A DNA stretch of 38,388 nucleotides from a candidate division WOR-3 bacterium (GTDB lineage: Bacteria; Hydrothermota; Tepidihabitantia; Tepidihabitantales; Tepidihabitantaceae). Position numbers and translations under genes: made by a program. The notes under the pieces are model-generated. The model made no database searches and was not told the DNA's origin. It saw only the letters and a program-made list of their open reading frames with translations. The stretch is taken from positions 1 through 38,388 of the forward strand of contig VGIR01000023.1 in the NCBI GenBank assembly GCA_016867815.1. Reading direction: 5' to 3'. Shown here piece by piece: positions 16,004 to 23,756 of the stretch; positions within the stretch are counted from its first letter, which is position 1; each line of letters starts with the position of its first letter.

Positions 16004-16981
16004 TTGCCCGATAAGCTGAAGTTCGGTTTCTACTGGGCGGCCTCGTGCGGAGGCTGCGAGATCGCCGTTCTCGATACCAACGAGAAGATCCTCGACGTGA
16101 TTGCGCGGGCCGACATCCTGCTTTGGCCCGTGGCCATCGACACTAAGTACTCGGACGTGAAGACTATGCCGGACCGTCACATGGACGTCTGTTTCTTCAA
16201 CGGGTCGATCCGAAACTCGGAGCAGGAGGAGCTTGCCCACCTGCTGCGGAAGAAATCCAAAGTGATGATTGCGTTCGGTTCGTGCGCCCACCACGGCTGC
16301 ATTCCCGGTCTCGCCAACCTCTCCGGCCGCGAGCAGATTCTCAAGCACGTCTACACTGCGGAACCGTCGGTCGTCAACCCAGATGGCACCAGGCCGCTGG
16401 TGCAGGGCAAGGTCCCGGAGGGCGACGTGACGCTGCCCGAGTTCTACGACAAAGTGTCCCCGCTGAAACACGTGGTCGATGTTGACTACTACCTGCCGGG
16501 ATGCCCGCCCGCGGTGTCGGGAATTCTGGACGCGGTCACGGCCATCTTCCAGGGGACACTCCCGGCCAAAGGCAGCATACTCGCACCGGCCAAGGCATTG
16601 TGCGACGAATGCGACCGGAACCAGCATTTGGCGAAGAAGATGCCGGACGTCAAGAGGGTGTGGGAAGTCCAAGCCGACCCGGCAGTCTGCTTCCTCGAGC
16701 AGGGCATCGTTTGTATGGGGCCGGCGACCCGTGGCGGATGCGGCCAGCGGTGCATCAACGGCAACTGGCCGTGCACGGGTTGCATGGGGCCGACGCCTGA
16801 TGTTTCAGACCAGGGCGGCAAGATGATCTCGGCGCTCGCGTCAGTGCTGAGAGTGGACGACGAGAAGAACATCGCCGGGCCGGAGACCGAGAAGCTGCTG
16901 GCCAAGGTCAAGGATCCGGTCGGCACGTTCTATATGTACGGTTTGGCCGACGCGACCATCGGCAGCCGGAGACAGAGGTGA
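16004..16981 (+). CDS. NiFe hydrogenase small subunit, group 3 (MvhG/HydD-like)
   Basis: 325 residues, TTG start set by GGAGGA 5 nt upstream. Proximal cluster ligands are visible in SCGGCE (near 14-19), GSCAHHGC and PGCPP. A cysteine-rich C-terminal part (CDECDRN; CFLEQGIVCMGP; GGCGQRCINGNWPCTGCMG) should bind two more Fe-S clusters. No twin-arginine signal, so it is cytoplasmic, as in group 3 enzymes. It relays electrons between the NiFe site and an unknown acceptor. Overlaps the large subunit gene by 4 nt. Confidence 0.9.
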   Translation: MPDKLKFGFYWAASCGGCEIAVLDTNEKILDVIARADILLWPVAIDTKYSDVKTMPDRHMDVCFFNGSIRNSEQEELAHLLRKKSKVMIAFGSCAHHGCIPGLANLSGREQILKHVYTAEPSVVNPDGTRPLVQGKVPEGDVTLPEFYDKVSPLKHVVDVDYYLPGCPPAVSGILDAVTAIFQGTLPAKGSILAPAKALCDECDRNQHLAKKMPDVKRVWEVQADPAVCFLEQGIVCMGPATRGGCGQRCINGNWPCTGCMGPTPDVSDQGGKMISALASVLRVDDEKNIAGPETEKLLAKVKDPVGTFYMYGLADATIGSRRQR

Positions 16982-18435
16982 GCACACGGATCACGATTGA
17001 CCCGATTACCCGGCTTGAGGGTCACGGCAAGATAGAGATCTTCCTCGACGACAAGGGGGAGGTTGAGAACGCCTATCTGCAGGTGCCGGAGTTGCGCGGG
17101 TTCGAGCAGTTCTGCGTGGGCCGCAAGGCCGAGGACATGCCGCAACTAACCAGCCGCATCTGCGGCGTCTGCCCGGTTGCGCACCACTACGCCGGGGTGA
17201 AGGCGCTCGACGAAGCCTTCGGGGTCAAGCCTACCGAGACCGCGCTCAAGCTGCGCGAGTTGATCTACTGCGGCTACATTGTCTACGACCACGTTCTGCA
17301 CTTCTACTTCCTGGGCGGGCCGGACTTCGTGGTCGGGCCGGACGCGCCCAAAGCGAAGCGGAACATCCTTGGTGTCATCGAGAAGGTCGGCGTGGACACG
17401 GCCAGGGAGGTCATCAAGCACCGGGCCTACGGCCAGCGGATAACCGAGATTCTCGGGGGCAAGCCGACCCATCCGGTGAGCGGCGTACCCGGCGGCCAGA
17501 CCAAGGTGTTGACCGAGGAGGGCCGCAAAGAGATCGAGACGATGTCGAAGTCCTGCGTGGAATTCGCCAAGTTCACCCTGCAGATGTTCGAGGACGTAGT
17601 CCTGAAGAACCCGGCCTACATGGCGCTGATAACAAACCCGAAGCTCGGTCATGCGGTGTACAACATGGGCATGGTGGATGAGAAGAACCGGGTGGCTTTC
17701 TACGACGGGAAGGTCCGGGTCACCGACCAGAAGGGCAAGGAGTTCGTCAAGTTTGAGGGCCGCGACTACCTGGACCACATCGCCGAGCACGTGCTCGACT
17801 GGAGCTACGTCAAGGCCACCTACCTCAAGGCGATCGGCTACAGGGGCCTGGTTGACGGACCGGACTCGGGTCTCTACCGGGTCGGCCCGCTCGGCCGGCT
17901 CAACGTCGCCGACGGGATGGCAACGCCCGGAGCCGACGCGGCCTACCGGAAGCTGTTCGACACCTTCGGCACTAGGCCGGTCAACTCGACGCTGGCTTAT
18001 CACTGGGCCAGATTGGTGGAACTGCTCTACGCCTCGGAACGGGCGCTGGAACTCGCGACCGACCCCGGGATAACCGGAACCGACATCCGGAACATGAAGT
18101 TCGACATGAAGGCCGAGGGCGTCGGCGTGGTCGAAGCAGCTCGCGGAACGCTTTTCCACCACTACCGTCTGACCGAGGACCGGATGATCGAGAAGGTGAA
18201 CCTGATCGTCGCGACGACCAACAACAAGGGCCCGATCTGCATGTCCGTCCGCGAGGCGGCGAAGGAACTGATTCACAAGGGCAAAGTGGACGACGGGCTG
18301 CTCAACACGGTCGAGATGTTCTTCCGGGCCTACGATCCGTGCTTCGGGTGTGCTTCGCACGTGCTGGGTCGGCCCACGGTCGTGATTGACGTCCGGAACC
18401 AGTATGGTGATCTGGTACAGCAAATGGCCGGCTAG
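16978..18435 (+). CDS. NiFe hydrogenase large subunit, group 3 (MvhA/HydA-like)
   Basis: 485 residues, GTG start overlapping the small-subunit stop (GTGA). The NiFe ligands are RICGVCP near 60-66 and DPCFGCASH near 453-461; TRLEGHGKIEI at the start is also typical. A 24-residue tail follows the last His and would need cleavage by a maturation protease. It oxidises or produces H2 in the cytoplasm. No diaphorase, MvhD, Hdr or maturation genes (hypA-F, protease) are in the window. Confidence 0.93.
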   Translation: MSTRITIDPITRLEGHGKIEIFLDDKGEVENAYLQVPELRGFEQFCVGRKAEDMPQLTSRICGVCPVAHHYAGVKALDEAFGVKPTETALKLRELIYCGYIVYDHVLHFYFLGGPDFVVGPDAPKAKRNILGVIEKVGVDTAREVIKHRAYGQRITEILGGKPTHPVSGVPGGQTKVLTEEGRKEIETMSKSCVEFAKFTLQMFEDVVLKNPAYMALITNPKLGHAVYNMGMVDEKNRVAFYDGKVRVTDQKGKEFVKFEGRDYLDHIAEHVLDWSYVKATYLKAIGYRGLVDGPDSGLYRVGPLGRLNVADGMATPGADAAYRKLFDTFGTRPVNSTLAYHWARLVELLYASERALELATDPGITGTDIRNMKFDMKAEGVGVVEAARGTLFHHYRLTEDRMIEKVNLIVATTNNKGPICMSVREAAKELIHKGKVDDGLLNTVEMFFRAYDPCFGCASHVLGRPTVVIDVRNQYGDLVQQMAG

Positions 18436-18438
18436 GTC

Positions 18439-18466
18439 TTGAAAAGGAGGGCAGCGGCCATAGACT
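18439..18466 (+). promoter_or_regulatory. GT2 gene promoter (leaderless type)
   Basis: TTGAAA 18439-18444, 16-nt spacer, TAGACT 18461-18466, 7 nt to ATG 18474. The AGGAGG at 18445-18450 lies inside the spacer and cannot serve as a ribosome binding site for this transcript. Confidence 0.55.
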
Positions 18467-18473
18467 GTCCTTG

Positions 18474-19361
18474 ATGCCCCCCGACCTGACCGTTATCTTC
18501 ATTAGCTACAACTCAGCCCGATTGCTGGAGCGCGCGCTGTCGACACTGCGTGATGCCGAGCCCCTGCTGCGGTTCGAGGTCCTCGTTGTGGACAACGGTT
18601 CACTCGACCGCGAGCGTCTCTTCTTGGTCTGCCGCGAGAATGGAGCCCGGCTGTTGGCCCTGAACCGGAACATGGGCATAGGGGCTGCAGCAAACAGAGG
18701 TCTCCGTTATGCCCGCGGCAGGTATGTGGCCGTGGGCAACCCCGATCTGGTCTTCACAGAGGGTGCAGTGTCTGCTCTCGTTCGTTTCATGGACATGCAG
18801 CGGGACGCGGGCGTGGTTTCTCCCCAGTTCGTCTACGCCGACGGCTGCATACAGCCCTCGGCGAGACGGCTTCCCAGAATGCGCTACATCTTCGCGGGGC
18901 GCAGGTCGCCGCTGGCACGCATCTCGTCGCACTTGGCGCCGTCAGCCGAGTTTCTCTACTCTGGAGCCGACATGAGCGCGAGCCCTGTGGCGGTCGAGGC
19001 CGTCATCGGCGCCTTCATGGTCTTCAGGCGGGAAGCGTTGGAGCAGGCAGGCGCCTTCGACGAACGTTACTTCATGTACGCCGAGGACATGGACATCTGC
19101 CGAAGGATCGGGAGGGACTGGAGGGTCTTTCTGCTACCAACTTCGCGCATTGTCCACCTCGTGGGCCAGACCCGCCGCCAGTTTGTCAAACTGTCCGAGT
19201 TCCACAGACTTCGATCCCACCGGTTGTTCTTCAGAGACGGAGCACTAGGCCTGAGAGCGATTGCGCTGGACGTCCTATTCTCGTACTACCTTGCATGTCA
19301 GCAGGCCGCGCGCCTAGTCGGAGTCAACGAGTTCGAGTACTCCTGGGCACAACACCGATGA
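18474..19361 (+). CDS. GT2-family glycosyltransferase
   Basis: 295 residues from ATG 18474. GT-A fold start LTVIFISYNSARLLERALST, then VLVVDNGSLD and NRNMGIGAAANRG, the DxD-like GNPDLVF, and the acceptor region AFDERYFMYAEDMDICRRIG typical of rhamnosyltransferase-like GT2 enzymes. It should add a sugar to an envelope glycan on the cytoplasmic side. It overlaps the WecA-like gene by 4 nt (ATGA), pointing to a two-gene glycan unit. Confidence 0.9.
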   Translation: MPPDLTVIFISYNSARLLERALSTLRDAEPLLRFEVLVVDNGSLDRERLFLVCRENGARLLALNRNMGIGAAANRGLRYARGRYVAVGNPDLVFTEGAVSALVRFMDMQRDAGVVSPQFVYADGCIQPSARRLPRMRYIFAGRRSPLARISSHLAPSAEFLYSGADMSASPVAVEAVIGAFMVFRREALEQAGAFDERYFMYAEDMDICRRIGRDWRVFLLPTSRIVHLVGQTRRQFVKLSEFHRLRSHRLFFRDGALGLRAIALDVLFSYYLACQQAARLVGVNEFEYSWAQHR

Positions 19362-20380
19362 ACATCGTTGCTGTAGCGGTAGCCTTCGTGGTGGGAACAG
19401 CCGTCGTGCTCTTGGCTACGCCTCAGGTCATCAGGCTATCGCATCGGCTAGGCCTCTATGACCGGATTGACCACGGCAAGAGCCATCGCGGCCTGAAACC
19501 CCGGCTCGGCGGAGTGGCGATGTTTGTCGGTGCAGTCCTTGCCATGGCGGCCGGTCTGCTGATTGAGGGGCGCTACACCTTTGTGAAGGCTGTGATTTCG
19601 GGCGTGGGTTTCGGTCTTGTCTTCGTGGTTTCGCTTTGGGACGACATTCGTGGGCGCCCCTGGTGGTTGCGGCTAATCGTTCAGGCCATTGGTGCAACGG
19701 CCTTCGCATTGGTCACCGTGCGTCCGTTCGTGTGGTTCAGCGTCCCGTTCTTCGGTACTTTCTCACCCGGACTGTGGTCCTATCCAATCGCCGTCCTCTG
19801 GCTGATGATGACCACGAACGCTCTGAATCTCATAGATGGAACTGATGGTCTAGCGGCTGGTATCGCAGCCATCGCCGGTACCGTTCTTCTTGTGTCGGCC
19901 TGGAAGAACGGGTTGATGGGACCAGCGATGCTCGCGGCGGTCACGGTGGGGGTCTGCGTGGGGTTCCTTCCTTACAACCTGCCGCCAGCTCGGATCTTCA
20001 TGGGAGACGCAGGAGCCACACTCCTTGGATTCACGCTCGGGGCCTCATCGTACACGGGAGGGGGAAAGAACGTCGGGTTCATGAGTCTGCTGATCCCGAT
20101 TCTGGTTCTGGCGGTTCCGCTGTCTGACGTGGTTGGCGCAATCGTGCGTCGGTCCTCGCGCGGAGACAGCATCTTCGAAGCCGATCAGAGGCACATTCAT
20201 CACGTTCTGCTGGCCACCGGGTTGGGTCCTCGAAGAACTCTGATCCTGCTCTATTCTGTGACGGCAGTGCTGGGTGCCACAGGGCTGGTCCTCGCTGGAG
20301 GGCCGAGGAATGTTGTGCTGCTTGTGGCGGTATCGGTCGGGCTTGGGGCTCTTTTCCTGATGCGGAGCCGCGGCGCTTGA
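19358..20380 (+). CDS. Undecaprenyl-phosphate sugar-1-phosphate transferase (WecA/TagO-like)
   Basis: 340 residues from ATG 19358, overlapping the GT2 stop. A polytopic protein of about 10-11 hydrophobic segments. Family motifs: DHGKSHRGLKPRLGG, VVSLWDDIRG, NALNLIDGTDGLAAG, IFMGDAGATLLGF, and ADQRHIHHVLL whose HIHH matches WecA-type enzymes more than MraY. It links a sugar-1-phosphate (probably GlcNAc-1-P) from UDP-sugar to undecaprenyl phosphate, starting an O-antigen or teichoic-like glycan. The open extension to 19295 lies within the GT2 gene. Confidence 0.93.
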   Translation: MNIVAVAVAFVVGTAVVLLATPQVIRLSHRLGLYDRIDHGKSHRGLKPRLGGVAMFVGAVLAMAAGLLIEGRYTFVKAVISGVGFGLVFVVSLWDDIRGRPWWLRLIVQAIGATAFALVTVRPFVWFSVPFFGTFSPGLWSYPIAVLWLMMTTNALNLIDGTDGLAAGIAAIAGTVLLVSAWKNGLMGPAMLAAVTVGVCVGFLPYNLPPARIFMGDAGATLLGFTLGASSYTGGGKNVGFMSLLIPILVLAVPLSDVVGAIVRRSSRGDSIFEADQRHIHHVLLATGLGPRRTLILLYSVTAVLGATGLVLAGGPRNVVLLVAVSVGLGALFLMRSRGA

Positions 20381-20391
20381 CTCTTGCGGGA

Positions 20392-20419
20392 TTGACGTGG
20401 CGTTGAAGCGCGATACAAT
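20392..20419 (+). promoter_or_regulatory. Propeller gene promoter
   Basis: TTGACG 20392-20397, 16-nt spacer, TACAAT 20414-20419. The leader to ATG 20491 is about 65 nt and has no Shine-Dalgarno; a 17-codon frame (ATG 20432, stop 20483-20485) ends 5 nt before the gene. Confidence 0.6.
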
Positions 20420-20490
20420 TCGGTGATCGCCATGTGGCCATACCCTCCAGGATTTCCGTTGACAGAACATGAGCGAAGCTTCTGAGTAGC

Positions 20491-22614
20491 ATGTTCATAC
20501 TGACGGCGCTTGCAGTTCTGCTGTCCGGGACCGCGCAGTGGCGGGCCTATACCAACACCAACTTCATCAACGACATGGTGGGGACCGACTCGGTGCTTTA
20601 CCTTGCCAGCTACGGCGGAGTCGCCGCGCTCGACATCCGGCCTGGTCCGATGCTGCGGCGGACCTTCGTCAACACCGACGGACTGCCGACTATCCGGTGT
20701 CTCTGCATCGGCCGGGATGCGTCCGGCAACCTCTGGGTCGGGACCGACGGCGGTGGACTGACTGTGATTGAGCCGGGCAATGGGCGCGTCTGGCAGTACC
20801 GTCCAAGCGACATCGCGTTGAGAGTAAGGGCTCTGACCTTCGATGGGACCAGAGTGCTTTGCGGTTCTGACCAGGGCCTGTACATGATTGAGACCCGGGG
20901 CACGCTGCTCGACTTCGATGATGACAGCATCGTTCGATTCACCACGACACGGGTCCCGGAACTGCTCAGCGACCAGATACTCTGCATAGGGGCGTTTGAC
21001 CAGTACTGGGTCGGCACCAACCGTGGAGTCGCGGCCGTGGACCGCAACTTCCAGACGTGGACGCCGTACCGCCAGCCATTCGGTGATTCGGTTCGGGCAG
21101 TTGCCGTGTGGCACGACAGCCTGCTCATTGCCACCGATTCCGGGCTGGCCATCCGGGAGAGCGCGGCTTTCCGTCCGGTCGTTGCTTTCGGGGAGCCGAC
21201 CGCCGTCCACGACCTCGCTGTATCGGGAACGAGGATCTATATTGCGACTCAGGTCGGGCTCTATGAAGGAGACGAGGCCGACTCCGCCCGGTTCTCCGTA
21301 ATCCTGAACGAAGACACCCGCGCCCTGCATTTTGCCGATGCCTTGTGGGTGGGGTGCGGTGGCAACGAACTGCAAGGGTCCGGTCTGCGCTATGCGTACT
21401 CGGGTCAGTCCTGGAACTCGTATCACAACAGCGGCATCTGGTCGGCGGCGATTTCCGATTGCGCAGTGGATTCGGCCGGTGGCATCTATCTTTGTCACTA
21501 TGATGCGCCGATATCCGCGATCGATTCGACCGGCAGGGTTTCGCTGCACTGGGGCGTGCTGCCGCGTCCGTTCCAAGTGAGGGTCGATTCCAAGGGACGG
21601 GTCTGGCTCGCCCACTTCGCCAGTGACGGCGGTTTGTCGGTGTACGATCCCTCCTACGGTACTTGGCAGAAGGTGCAGTGGGGCGCATCGTCCAGTTGGA
21701 ACATCATTGATGCATTCGGTCTGGACCAGAACGACACGAAGTGGGTGTTCAACGGTGGGGCTGCAGTGGTGGCGGTCGACTCCACTCTCCGACAGACGGA
21801 GTTCCAGATCCCGGGCCTGGGGCCTCCGCCGGGCGGCCTCTATGAGTTCGCGTTCGACTCGCGTGACCGTGTCTGGTTGGGGCTGAATGTCGGACTGGTG
21901 ATGATCGACTACGCGCGGACGCTGAGCGACCGTTCCGACGATGCGTACGCGATTGTGTCCAGTGGGCTGCCGTCGGCCGAGGTCAGGTCGGTGGCAGTTG
22001 ACGGTCAAGACAACGTCTGGGTCGCTACCTCGAGCGGTGCGGCGGTATGGGATGGCGCATCGTTTCAGGTCTTCTCGACGGTCAACAGCGGCATTGTTGC
22101 GAACAACGTCTACCGCGTCCGGGTAGATGCATCCGACCGGGTCTGGCTGCTGACCGAGGACGGGCTCTCGATCTACGACCAGGTAACCCGGAACTGGACG
22201 AGCTTCACACCCCAGAATAGCGGGCTGATTGCCAATCCGCAGGAAATCGTCGGGTTCTACTCGGCTATGGCGCTGAGCGACGAACTCGGACTGGGACTGA
22301 TCGGGTCGCAGGGCGGGCTCTCGGTCTATGACTACGCGGTGGACCCGGAGAGCACTGCCGAACATCTCCGAGTCTACCCAAACCCGTGTGTTCTCGGTGT
22401 GCATACCGGTGTGGTGATTGACGAGCTTCCCTACGATGCGACCAAGGTAGAGGTGCGGACGCTTTCCGGACGGCCGGTAGCGGAGTTGCGGGTCGAGCGT
22501 GCCCGCCATCAGGCCGTCTGGCGGCCAAGTGGCCAAGCCAGCGGGCTCTACCTGCTGGTTGTGAGCACTCCGCGCGGGGTGCGGGTCGAGCGCGTGGCGC
22601 TGGTCAGACCTTAG
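20491..22614 (+). CDS. Secreted two-component-regulator-type beta-propeller protein with C-terminal sorting domain
   Basis: 707 residues. A short signal peptide (MFILTALAVLLSGTAQW) is followed by repeated propeller blades with the recurring pattern (N/Q)xWVG/ATxxG (NLWVGTDGGGL, QYWVGTNRGVA, NVWVATSSGAA) and VWLG/VWLL variants. From about 624, LRVYPNPCVLG and the following beta strands to ARHQAVWRPSGQASGLYLLV resemble FlgD-Ig-like/type IX secretion sorting domains. No kinase domain is present, so it is a secreted or surface protein of unknown role. The 761-residue antisense frame across it is a shadow. Confidence 0.85.
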   Translation: MFILTALAVLLSGTAQWRAYTNTNFINDMVGTDSVLYLASYGGVAALDIRPGPMLRRTFVNTDGLPTIRCLCIGRDASGNLWVGTDGGGLTVIEPGNGRVWQYRPSDIALRVRALTFDGTRVLCGSDQGLYMIETRGTLLDFDDDSIVRFTTTRVPELLSDQILCIGAFDQYWVGTNRGVAAVDRNFQTWTPYRQPFGDSVRAVAVWHDSLLIATDSGLAIRESAAFRPVVAFGEPTAVHDLAVSGTRIYIATQVGLYEGDEADSARFSVILNEDTRALHFADALWVGCGGNELQGSGLRYAYSGQSWNSYHNSGIWSAAISDCAVDSAGGIYLCHYDAPISAIDSTGRVSLHWGVLPRPFQVRVDSKGRVWLAHFASDGGLSVYDPSYGTWQKVQWGASSSWNIIDAFGLDQNDTKWVFNGGAAVVAVDSTLRQTEFQIPGLGPPPGGLYEFAFDSRDRVWLGLNVGLVMIDYARTLSDRSDDAYAIVSSGLPSAEVRSVAVDGQDNVWVATSSGAAVWDGASFQVFSTVNSGIVANNVYRVRVDASDRVWLLTEDGLSIYDQVTRNWTSFTPQNSGLIANPQEIVGFYSAMALSDELGLGLIGSQGGLSVYDYAVDPESTAEHLRVYPNPCVLGVHTGVVIDELPYDATKVEVRTLSGRPVAELRVERARHQAVWRPSGQASGLYLLVVSTPRGVRVERVALVRP

Positions 22615-22641
22615 GCCCGAACTGCAAGCTGACGGGTTGGA

Positions 22642-22806
22642 CTATGGCCGGGCCGCCCGGTGGTAGGGCGCGGACTTATGCTTCGGTCTCTCCTCGGTCG
22701 GTTCTTCCATGCACGAATCGAAATAGCGGCACTGGGAGCAGCAGTCTTCGGACAGTTTGCTCTTGGCCCGGCAAAGCTCGTAGCCAGAGCAAGCACGACA
22801 ACACAT
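22642..22806 (-). CDS. 54-residue protein with duplicated CC-x2-C-x5-C knuckle
   Basis: Short gene with an excellent ribosome binding site: AGGAGGT (22821-22815) 8 nt before ATG 22806; stop TAG at 22644-22642. The product begins MCCRACSGYELC and continues to CCSQCRYFDSCM. Eight cysteines at 2, 3, 6, 12 and 22, 23, 26, 32 form two identical CC-x2-C-x5-C motifs exactly 20 residues apart; the last 20 residues are charged and Pro-rich. It likely binds zinc or an Fe-S cluster. I do not recognise a named family. It follows the agmatinase-family gene on the same strand after a 116-nt gap and converges with the propeller gene. Confidence 0.8.
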   Translation of the reverse strand: MCCRACSGYELCRAKSKLSEDCCSQCRYFDSCMEEPTEERPKHKSAPYHRAARP

Positions 22807-22846
22807 GGTTGGTGACCTCCTTGGTTAGGTGAAACGGGGAAAGGGG

Positions 22847-22895
22847 GAATGACGAAGTCAGGACTTGGTCATTGCCACTTGTGACTTCCTTGCTT
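22847..22895. repeat. Loose heptamer repeat tract
   Basis: Seven consecutive 7-nt units (GAATGAC, GAAGTCA, GGACTTG, GTCATTG, CCACTTG, TGACTTC, CTTGCTT) upstream of the cysteine-rich gene. Conservation is weak. Confidence 0.4.
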
Positions 22896-22922
22896 TGCCC
22901 GTGAGGGGACATACTGGCCTGA

Positions 22923-23756
22923 TTATTGCGTGGTGGAGAGCAGCAGGCAGAGCTCTCGGGTCAGCTCCGCTGCCGTGGCGGCGCCGGCTGAAGGCTGCAT
23001 CGCTCTCGGGCAGACCTCGACCAGGTCGCAACCGACAACCCTGAGCCCGGCGAGACCGGCGAGAGACAGCGCGAGGTCGCGGTAGGAACATCCGCCGGGT
23101 TGGGGTGTCTGCACGTCCGGCATCGCGCCCGGGTCAAGCACATCAATGTCCAACGTCACATAGACTGGACGGTCCCCGATCGCGGAAAGCACTTGCTTGA
23201 CCGGCGTCAGCACCTCGAATGGGAACACATTCCGTTCGGACATCTCAGCGGCATGGGAGAAGGATCTGATGCCGAGTTGGAAGAGCCGTTCCCTCGGGAT
23301 TGTGTCCAGCACGCGCGCCATAGCGGTGGCATGGCATACACGCTCGCCCAGGAAATCCTGGCGCAGATCGGAATGAGCGTCATACTGGATCACGCACAGG
23401 TCAGGCAGTCCTCTGGCGAGTTCAGCTATGATGGGGGCGGTGATTGTGTGCTCGCCGCCAAGCGCGAGCTGTTTCGCCCCGCTTGCCGTACTCCGCCGGG
23501 TTGTTTCAGCAATGAGGTCCAGCGGAGCAGCGGGGGTCGGGAAAGTGAAGGCAAGGTTGCCGGCATCGTGGATATTGGTTCCCGAAATGTCACGTTTCTG
23601 GAAGGGGCTGAATGACTCGATGTTGTCCGCGGCCGCGCGTATGGCGTCCGGTCCGAACCGCGCACCGGGAACAAAAGAGCTGGTCCGGTCAAGCGGCATT
23701 CCGACAACGATAACGCTCGCGTCGGAAGCGCCCGCCGTCGCGTAGTATAGCGCCAT
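22923..23756 (-). CDS. speB: Agmatinase/arginase-family ureohydrolase
   Basis: 277 residues from ATG 23756. The binuclear Mn site is visible: GGEH (H103), DAHSD (126-130) and LDIDVLDPG further on. SFVPGARFGPDAIRAA near the start matches agmatinase-type proteins. It probably hydrolyses agmatine to putrescine and urea; formiminoglutamase or another guanidine substrate cannot be excluded. The start overlaps the 3' end of the GT39-like gene and lies 11 nt after a -10 box; the longer open frame upstream is GT39-like coding sequence in another frame. Confidence 0.88.
   Translation of the reverse strand: MALYYATAGASDASVIVVGMPLDRTSSFVPGARFGPDAIRAAADNIESFSPFQKRDISGTNIHDAGNLAFTFPTPAAPLDLIAETTRRSTASGAKQLALGGEHTITAPIIAELARGLPDLCVIQYDAHSDLRQDFLGERVCHATAMARVLDTIPRERLFQLGIRSFSHAAEMSERNVFPFEVLTPVKQVLSAIGDRPVYVTLDIDVLDPGAMPDVQTPQPGGCSYRDLALSLAGLAGLRVVGCDLVEVCPRAMQPSAGAATAAELTRELCLLLSTTQ

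Noticed and set aside
17146-18423. 425-residue open frame opposite the hydrogenase large subunit
   Set aside because: Antisense to a gene with clear NiFe motifs; composition typical of a reverse-frame shadow.
18445-18450. AGGAGG as ribosome site for the GT2 gene
   Set aside because: It is 23 nt from the ATG and lies inside a promoter spacer, so it is not in the predicted mRNA.
20251-22536. 761-residue open frame on the - strand
   Set aside because: It mirrors the propeller gene, has no ribosome site, and reads as low-complexity Arg/Pro/Val text without any family; it is a GC-rich shadow.
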